Assembly (NCBI GenBank): GCA_034722035.1
Contig: JAYENK010000029.1
Location: 1 to 64,000 of the forward strand
Source: JAYENK01 sp034722035
GTDB lineage: Bacteria; Patescibacteriota; Patescibacteriia; Patescibacteriales; UBA12075
Direction: 5' to 3'
DNA: 64,000 bases
Shown one piece after another: positions 59,337 to 64,000 of the stretch. Numbering within the stretch: position 1 is the first letter of the stretch; each line of letters opens with the position of its first letter. The notes below the pieces were generated by a model that was not told the DNA's origin, did no database searches, and saw nothing but the letters and a program-made list of their open reading frames with translations. The translations under genes were made by a program, and so were the position numbers.

Positions 59337-60303
59337 TTAAATACCATTCTCCGTTTAATTCTTTTTCAATATAAAATTCAACCGGCACCGAGTAGCCACC
59401 CATTGAAAAATAGACATTATTTTTATAAGTAAGTTTGTCGTCAATTTCTGTTGCTAGAGTGGATCCGGAAAGGATATTACCGAGAACAAGCCTGCTATCG
59501 TCATTGAAAGACTCAAAAATATTTCTAATAGCTATTTCCATGTCTGGTCTGAAATATTTTATTGCTTCGTCCGGGTCATTATTTCTGATGGTGCTGGCTG
59601 CATTTTTTATAACATTATATTTTCCCGTAGAAAGAACGGGAGTATCCGATACGTCCGGTTTGGGGAAAATGTTAGGTTCATTTGGGATAATATGAGTTGA
59701 AATCTTATTAATATTAATATTATTTATGCCCAGGCCAAATTTACGCATAATTTTGAAAGCAACCGAGGGGCGGGACAAGTAGTATCGTTTTAAATTATCC
59801 GGACTCACATACCAGGCCTCACCATTTTGCTCAATTTGCAGGAATATTTTTCCTGTATTTTTTTTGACAAAGTTTTCATCAATTAATATTTTGTCCGCAC
59901 CAATTGGATTATAATTATTAATTATTTCATCATAATCACTGTGTCCATCATTATCACTGTCCGGATTATCTTTGTCTGTAAGCAGTGTCTCTTCCAGCCG
60001 GTTTCCAAGTCCGTCATTGTCATTATCTTTATCGATGTCTGCTATAACGCCAATAGGGATTTTACTTAGATTATCATTGGTGATGCCGATGCCAAGTTTA
60101 CGCATAGTACTAAAAGCGTCACTAGGCTTGTTTAGATAATATTTTTTATAATTTTCCGGGTTAACGTACCAAGCTTCACCGTTATTTTCGATTTGAAGCA
60201 AAATTTTTCCCGCTAGTTTTTGTCCTAGATTGATATCTGCTTTGACTGGCAAGATAATTAAAAATAGAGCTAAAGCTAAGAATAATCCTTTTTTTATATG
60301 CAT
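59326..60303 (-). CDS. Secreted protein with two NGEAWYV domains and an Asp-rich calcium-type repeat
   Basis: 325 residues with a signal peptide (1-22). Two similar domains of about 50 residues share the line GKILLQIENNGEAWYVNPEN, then KKYYLNKPSDAFSTMRKLGIGI (first, about 31-82; second, about 150-200). Between them lies a thrombospondin-3-like run, DIDKDNDNDGLGNRLEE and DSDNDGHSDYDE, which should bind calcium. The C-terminal 110 residues are unrecognised and may be an NTF2-like domain. The protein is probably exported and may bind cell-wall material. It converges on leuS with an 11-base overlap. Confidence 0.7.
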   Translation of the reverse strand: MHIKKGLFLALALFLIILPVKADINLGQKLAGKILLQIENNGEAWYVNPENYKKYYLNKPSDAFSTMRKLGIGITNDNLSKIPIGVIADIDKDNDNDGLGNRLEETLLTDKDNPDSDNDGHSDYDEIINNYNPIGADKILIDENFVKKNTGKIFLQIEQNGEAWYVSPDNLKRYYLSRPSVAFKIMRKFGLGINNININKISTHIIPNEPNIFPKPDVSDTPVLSTGKYNVIKNAASTIRNNDPDEAIKYFRPDMEIAIRNIFESFNDDSRLVLGNILSGSTLATEIDDKLTYKNNVYFSMGGYSVPVEFYIEKELNGEWYLTNL

Positions 60304-60343
60304 AAATTTGTTATAATGAATATACTTATATTATAGCAAAAAT

Positions 60344-60880
60344 ATGGTAATTAAGAAAAAATATAAATTATCGACAATAATTATTTTGTTGTTATTATTT
60401 TTCTTTTGGGGCGGGAGCGCAATTAATAAAAAATTGGAATGGAAAATAGTTGAGGATTTAATTGCCGGCAGCGCATTCCCGGTTGAGATGGGAAATATTA
60501 ATTCTACGGTGGCTCAATGTGTTCCGTCATGCTATGATCCAATAGCTTCTTGTTGTGCTCCTCCATGTTCAGAAGTGGTGCCTTCTAGAGGCGATTATGA
60601 AGCAACTTGCCCCCTGTATTCGTTTGTAAGCGGACAGTCAACCGGCGGGACAGGAGGAAATACGGCGATATTTTCCAATATTGCGATGGGACAAGCCGGC
60701 CTAACATCGGGTGGACAGTTTATTTACGGTGGAACTACTAATAATATGTCTTTGGGCGAGCAAAACGCAGTCTTAGCTTCAGTGGATGGTTGCTATAATT
60801 GTTACGCAAAAAATAAAAGTAATTGGAAGCAAAAATTTGCCGTGGTTGCCGACATGTTTATGGCGATGTTCAAGGATTAA
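60344..60880 (+). CDS. Secreted or anchored Cys-rich protein, unknown
   Basis: 178 residues. A basic start and one hydrophobic segment (about 10-24) suggest a signal anchor. The middle has a cysteine cluster (CVPSCYDPIASCCAPPC), and a Gly/Ser/Thr-rich stretch follows; a final CYNC pair precedes a short helical end. Nine or so cysteines outside the membrane suggest disulfides, in line with the DsbA-like protein in the window. A TGTTATAAT box lies 27 bases before the ATG. I know no family. Confidence 0.55.
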   Translation: MVIKKKYKLSTIIILLLLFFFWGGSAINKKLEWKIVEDLIAGSAFPVEMGNINSTVAQCVPSCYDPIASCCAPPCSEVVPSRGDYEATCPLYSFVSGQSTGGTGGNTAIFSNIAMGQAGLTSGGQFIYGGTTNNMSLGEQNAVLASVDGCYNCYAKNKSNWKQKFAVVADMFMAMFKD

Positions 60881-60906
60881 AGCTTGATTGATTTTTTAGT
60901 TTATTT

Positions 60907-60915
60907 TGCTATAAT
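60907..60915 (+). promoter_or_regulatory. Extended -10 promoter of hicBA
   Basis: TGCTATAAT lies 13 bases before the hicB ATG. A possible -35 (TTGATT, 60888-60893) is 16 bases upstream. The 5' leader would be about seven bases. Confidence 0.55.
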
Positions 60916-60928
60916 TAAATAAAATAAT

Positions 60929-61201
60929 ATGATAAAAAATACAAGAAAAATTAAAAAACAAGAATTTTCTGTTTTGATTGAAAAAGATGAAAGCGGTTTT
61001 TATTTTGCTAAAGTGCCAACAATTAAAGGCTGTCATACTCAAGCTAAATCATTGTCAGAATTGTATAAACGCTTAGATGAAGCAGTATTACTTTGTTTGG
61101 AAGTGCAAGAAAAAGATAAAGAATATTTAATTAGCAAGAATGAGTTTGTTGGTTTTCAAAAAATAGAAGTGAAAATACCTCCAAAATTAAAATATGCCTA
61201 A
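60929..61201 (+). CDS. hicB: HicB-family antitoxin
   Basis: 90 residues. After a basic start comes FSVLIEKDESGFYFAKVPTI, then KGCHTQAKSLSELYKRLDEAV, the partially degraded RNase-H-like fold of HicB (EexGgyxAxxPxlpGChsqGxTxeEA pattern). No DNA-binding tail is evident at this length. It overlaps hicA by eight bases. The order antitoxin-toxin is the reverse of E. coli hicAB but is common in other bacteria. Confidence 0.8.
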   Translation: MIKNTRKIKKQEFSVLIEKDESGFYFAKVPTIKGCHTQAKSLSELYKRLDEAVLLCLEVQEKDKEYLISKNEFVGFQKIEVKIPPKLKYA

Positions 61202-61430
61202 ACTAACACTGATAAGCGGGGAAAAAATGCTTAAATTACTTGCTTTGTGCGATTTTGAGATTGTTAGAATTAAAGGAAGTCATCATTTTTTAAAAAATAA
61301 AACCAAAAGAAGTATGACGGTAGTGCCAGTTCATGGAAATGAAGAATTAGGTGTTGGTTTGTTAATTAGCATATTGTCAGATGTGGATTTGTCCAGAAAA
61401 GAATATGAAAAATTACGGCGAAAAATTTAA
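61194..61430 (+). CDS. hicA: HicA-family toxin (mRNA interferase)
   Basis: 78 residues with the HicA dsRBD-like fold: SGEKMLKLLALCDFEIVRIK, then GSHHFLKN with the catalytic His, VPVHGNEELGVGLLISIL and a final basic helix. The GSHH and VPxHxxxEL motifs are complete, so the toxin is probably active. It is closed by a strong terminator 1 base after the stop. Confidence 0.88.
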   Translation: MPKLTLISGEKMLKLLALCDFEIVRIKGSHHFLKNKTKRSMTVVPVHGNEELGVGLLISILSDVDLSRKEYEKLRRKI

Positions 61431-61431
61431 T

Positions 61432-61462
61432 AAAAAATCATCCTCATGTAGGATGATTTTTT
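61432..61462 (+). terminator. Intrinsic terminator after hicBA
   Basis: AAAAAATCATCCT pairs perfectly with AGGATGATTTTTT (13 bp) around the loop CATGT. Confidence 0.85.
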
Positions 61463-61539
61463 ACGTGGACCCAAAAAGAGGCCACCGACTGGTACGGAGT
61501 TCCATGATTAACTAAATATATAATAACTGCCTATATTAA

Positions 61540-62364
61540 ATGTCAAGTTTGATCCAAAAAACAATTAATATTTCCAAAAAATATAATATCAGCCCAAAAC
61601 GTAGCAAGGGGCAGAATTTTTTGATTAATGAAAGTGTTTATAATCAAATAGTTGAAGTGGCTGATTTGCAATACGAAGATATTGTTCTAGAAGTTGGGCC
61701 AGGGCTCGGATTTTTAACAGAAAAATTAGCAGAAAAAGTTAACAGAGTAGTTGCGGTAGAGCTGGATGATGGATTGACTGAGGTATTGCGGGCGAGATTA
61801 AAGGAGAAAGAGATTGGTAATGTTGAGGTAATTAATGAAGATGTACTTAAAATTTTCAATTTTCAATTTTCAATTTTCAATTTTAAAATTATCGCGAATT
61901 TGCCGTATAATATTACTTCGATTTTTCTTAGAAAAGTTTTGGAGTTGGAAAATAAGCCTAAAAGCTTAACTTTGATGTTGCAAAAAGAAGTTGCGAAGCG
62001 GATTACGGCAGAGCCGGGAAAGATGAGTAAATTGACGGTTTCGGTTCAGTTTTACGCGGACGCAGAGATTCTTTTTAATGTACCTAAGACAGATTTTTGG
62101 CCTGAGCCCAAGGTGGACAGTGCAGTAATTGAGTTAAAAATAAAAAGTAAAAAGTATAAAGTAGATGATAAGAGGTTTTTTCAACTGGTGCGGATTGGCT
62201 TTAGCGCAAGGCGGAAGAAACTTAAGAATAATTTGGCGAGCGGTTATCAGATAAAGGCGGAAGAAGCGGGAGAAAGACTAAAATTAGCTAATTTAAATCC
62301 AGATTGTCGCGCTCAAGATTTAGGCGTACAAGATTGGATAAAATTACTTGGTTATTTTAGTTGA
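61540..62364 (+). CDS. rsmA: 16S rRNA dimethyltransferase A (KsgA)
   Basis: RsmA (274 residues) dimethylates two adenines at the 3' end of 16S rRNA. Motifs are KRSKGQNFLINE, the SAM-binding VLEVGPGLGFLTEKLA, VELDDGL and the catalytic NLPYNITSIF. Between VINEDVLK and IIANLPYN the coding sequence runs through tandem CAATTTT units (61850-61890), giving IFNFQFSIFNFK. The C-terminal helical domain is complete. A TATAAT box is at 61519-61524, 15 bases before the ATG. Confidence 0.95.
   Translation: MSSLIQKTINISKKYNISPKRSKGQNFLINESVYNQIVEVADLQYEDIVLEVGPGLGFLTEKLAEKVNRVVAVELDDGLTEVLRARLKEKEIGNVEVINEDVLKIFNFQFSIFNFKIIANLPYNITSIFLRKVLELENKPKSLTLMLQKEVAKRITAEPGKMSKLTVSVQFYADAEILFNVPKTDFWPEPKVDSAVIELKIKSKKYKVDDKRFFQLVRIGFSARRKKLKNNLASGYQIKAEEAGERLKLANLNPDCRAQDLGVQDWIKLLGYFS
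61850..61890 (+). repeat. CAATTTT tandem repeat inside rsmA
   Basis: Four seven-base CAATTTT units flanked by AAAATTTT and TTTTAAAATT lie in frame just before the catalytic NLPY motif. Four units are 28 bases, so gain or loss of single units would shift the frame. Confidence 0.6.
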
Positions 62365-62368
62365 TTTA

Positions 62369-62377
62369 TGTTATAAT
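62369..62377 (+). promoter_or_regulatory. Extended -10 promoter
   Basis: TGTTATAAT within the near-palindrome TTATGTTATAATTAACATAA lies 65 bases before the ATG at 62443 and just after the rsmA stop. Confidence 0.5.
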
Positions 62378-62442
62378 TAACATAAGCTGTTGATTACTTT
62401 ACCAGATAAATAATTTTTAATTCTTAATTAAATCTCTCCCCC

Positions 62443-63135
62443 ATGCCTGAAAATTACTCAGAACAAACCAATACACCAGAAGATTCTATTTCCGGTCATT
62501 TTGTTAAGCTAAAAACAAGTCAGAAGGTTGCTTTTGTAGTCCTGGCTTTTTTTGCTGTTTTTGTATTTGGCGCTTGGGTGGTTCAGCTGAAAAATAGCAT
62601 AGTTTCGCCTTTGGCACGTCCCGCTGCGGTAGCGACTGATAACTCAAATAACGCAAGTATTTGCACCGGCCCGAATTGTACTGACGGTACAATAGAAGAA
62701 TTAAAAGCAAAAGACACAGACAAAGACGGATTAAATGATTATGAGGAACTGGAAATATATAAAACTTCACCTTATTTAGAGGACAGTGACAGTGATGGTT
62801 TCAGTGATTACGAGGAAGTGCAGTCGGATAATGACCCCAATTGTCCGGATGGGGCAAATTGTGGTTCGGTTCCGGTGCCAAACAGTTCTAAAGAATTAAT
62901 TGAGACTGATTTAAGTTTGCCGGAGCAGAATTTAGGCGTAGATCCATCGATTTTTGCCAAAGATAGCGTTGTACTCGAAAATATTTTACTCGGACAAAGC
63001 GATGTTGAATCTTTGCGCGCGCTTTTGCTTCAGTCCGGTATGGACGAAAATTTGCTTGGACAAATTAATGATAAGGATTTAATGAAATATTATGAAGATA
63101 CGCTTAGTTCAATGAATGAGGCGAGCGTAAAGTAA
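62443..63135 (+). CDS. Membrane-anchored protein with Asp-rich calcium-type repeats
   Basis: 230 residues with one transmembrane helix (about 28-47) and the rest outside. A CTGPNCTDG motif is followed by two thrombospondin-3-like repeats, DTDKDGLNDYEELEIYKTSP and DSDSDGFSDYEEVQSDNDP, and a CPDGANC motif. The C-terminal 80 residues are helical and unrecognised. The calcium-type repeats resemble those of the protein at 59326. It probably forms part of the cell surface, and the next gene is also secreted. Confidence 0.65.
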   Translation: MPENYSEQTNTPEDSISGHFVKLKTSQKVAFVVLAFFAVFVFGAWVVQLKNSIVSPLARPAAVATDNSNNASICTGPNCTDGTIEELKAKDTDKDGLNDYEELEIYKTSPYLEDSDSDGFSDYEEVQSDNDPNCPDGANCGSVPVPNSSKELIETDLSLPEQNLGVDPSIFAKDSVVLENILLGQSDVESLRALLLQSGMDENLLGQINDKDLMKYYEDTLSSMNEASVK

Positions 63136-63163
63136 ATAAACAAATTCATAAAATTATATATAC

Positions 63164-64000
63164 ATGAAAAATTTTGTTAAGTTTAAAAAAAATATAACAG
63201 TTTTATTTACTTTAATGTTTTTGTTTGCAACTTGCTTGGTATTTGGTCCTAATGTTGTTTTCGCGGATTCTTTTTTTGATTCTTTCTTGGGTCCGCCGGC
63301 AATTGAGACAAAAGATACTAGGTTAAAAAGATTGATTAGTGGAATTGACAAAAGTAATAAAGCCAAGGAAAAAGAAGATAAAGTTAAGCAAAATCTTGGG
63401 TCTAAATTGTATTACAGCACTCTAAGTAAGGCCTTAGGTATGATTGCTTATGATACTGCTACTTGGATTGGTTCCGGTGGTGAGGGTCAAAAGCCATTGT
63501 TTATTAAGGAAGGCTGGAGAGAATATTTGGTGAATGTAAGCGATAATGCGGCTGGTAAATTTATAGAAACATTAGGGAAAGAAAACGGCTATCTTGAGTT
63601 TGATCTTTGTGAGCCAAGTTTTGCCGGTAAATTCTCAATCAATTTGGGTCTTCATAGCAAGTACAGTGGTCGAGATAAGCCTGCCTGTACTTTTTCTGAA
63701 ATGAGAGATAACTGGGAAGCTGAATTAAATCGTCCTGATTTTTTAAGTCGGTTTAAAACCGTGTTTAAGCCAGAATCTAATGATGTTGGCATTGCTTTAT
63801 CGGCTCACACTAAGATTATTGAAGAGCAGGCAATTAGCTTAAGGTTTAAATCGCTTGAGCGTGAGGAAGGTGATTCTTGGCTTGATGTGCGAGATATTGC
63901 CGGAGACCTAAAAAGTCCTCCTGGTTGGGCTAAACGAGAAGCCAATGATTTAAAAGGACCACTGATAGATAATTTTGGACAGATATCTGGTGATATTTTA
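63164..64000 (+). CDS. Secreted protein, 3' end beyond the window (partial)
   Basis: An open frame of 279 codons from the ATG at 63164 to the window end. The first 35 residues are a signal peptide (hydrophobic TVLFTLMFLFATCLVFG, ending NVVFADS). The mature part begins with a charged helical region, then KLYYSTLSKALGMIAYDTATWIG, a membrane-active looking helix, and a soluble domain with two Cys. The start of such proteins recalls large type IV secretion or pilus-associated proteins of Patescibacteria, but the fragment is too short to say. It follows the anchored protein after 28 bases. Confidence 0.6.
   Translation, partial: MKNFVKFKKNITVLFTLMFLFATCLVFGPNVVFADSFFDSFLGPPAIETKDTRLKRLISGIDKSNKAKEKEDKVKQNLGSKLYYSTLSKALGMIAYDTATWIGSGGEGQKPLFIKEGWREYLVNVSDNAAGKFIETLGKENGYLEFDLCEPSFAGKFSINLGLHSKYSGRDKPACTFSEMRDNWEAELNRPDFLSRFKTVFKPESNDVGIALSAHTKIIEEQAISLRFKSLEREEGDSWLDVRDIAGDLKSPPGWAKREANDLKGPLIDNFGQISGDIL

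Noticed and set aside
60301..60343. TGTTATAAT at 60309 as a divergent operator
   Set aside because: It is explained as the -10 region of the gene at 60344; no palindrome or second promoter is clear.
1..64000. UGA recoded to glycine (code 25)
   Set aside because: Several genes end at TGA at the expected protein length (protease at 9694, rplC at 16565, NIF3-like at 33948).
1..64000. CRISPR arrays, tRNA or rRNA genes
   Set aside because: No regularly spaced repeats of suitable length and no cloverleaf or rRNA-like sequence were recognised in the spacers; a tRNAscan run would settle the tRNA question.

Overview
The window looks like a chromosomal segment of a Patescibacteria (Candidate Phyla Radiation) genome. 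It is AT-rich. It carries a near-complete S12-to-SecY ribosomal protein region with no rpmD (L30) between rpsE and rplO, many short ribosomal spacers, and membrane and secreted proteins of types common in that group (REC-REC regulators, repeat domains with an NGEAWYV motif, thrombospondin-3-like Asp repeats). TGA is used as an ordinary stop (e.g. at 9694, 16565, 33948), so the UGA-glycine code of Gracilibacteria/Absconditabacteria does not apply. The species cannot be named from this alone.

Layout. 1-8.6 kb: the tail of a cation antiporter, a minus-strand metallophosphoesterase / RND pump / membrane-fusion-protein cluster punctuated by MITE-like repeats with terminal inverted repeats, and a histidine kinase plus response regulator. 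8.8-9.7 kb: rpmB and a site-2-type protease. 9.7-26.3 kb: rpsL, rpsG, fusA, tuf, rpsJ and the rplC-to-secY run, with two uncharacterised proteins inserted around fusA and structured leaders ahead of rpsL, rpsG, tuf and rplC. 26.3-34 kb: an ABC exporter with an unusual C-terminal extension, two unknown proteins (one with five exact-period 16-residue repeats), a cation exchanger, map and a NIF3-like protein. 34-37.7 kb: a membrane histidine kinase between two REC-REC proteins. 37.7-43.1 kb: U32 peptidase, ruvA, a FemAB-like ligase, the probable relic of a diversity-generating retroelement (DGR), and a MurE-like ligase. 43.2-50.9 kb: rpoB and rpoC behind tandem promoters and an attenuator-like leader. 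50.9-56.5 kb (minus strand): pyruvate:ferredoxin oxidoreductase genes split by a toxin-antitoxin pair, a VirB2-like pilin and a DUF2283/DUF4258 pair, headed by a DsbA-like protein. 56.5-64 kb: leuS, secreted or anchored proteins, hicBA, rsmA and the start of a secreted protein that runs off the window.

The most interesting locus is 40587-41703. A self-contained unit (consensus promoter, structured leader, strong Shine-Dalgarno) encodes a 221-residue unknown protein. Its last 37 codons are strongly depleted in adenine and dominated by NNC codons, which is the trace expected when AAC codons of a template repeat are randomised at A. A hairpin lies just after the stop, and then comes a decayed reverse-transcriptase C-terminus broken by an in-frame TAG. 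I read this as a DGR target gene beside a dead reverse transcriptase. No template repeat is visible here.

A second theme is repeats that invade or border genes: the terminal-inverted-repeat elements around the RND pump, a GTAGARATGCG palindrome family used as terminators, and AATTAAAAATTAAGAATT-like runs that occur both between genes and in frame inside leuS, rsmA, a FemAB gene and a U32 peptidase gene. A third is transcription: several genes have a TATAAT box only 7-13 bases before the ATG, pointing to leaderless or nearly leaderless mRNAs. All calls rest on reading the sequence; no database search was possible.
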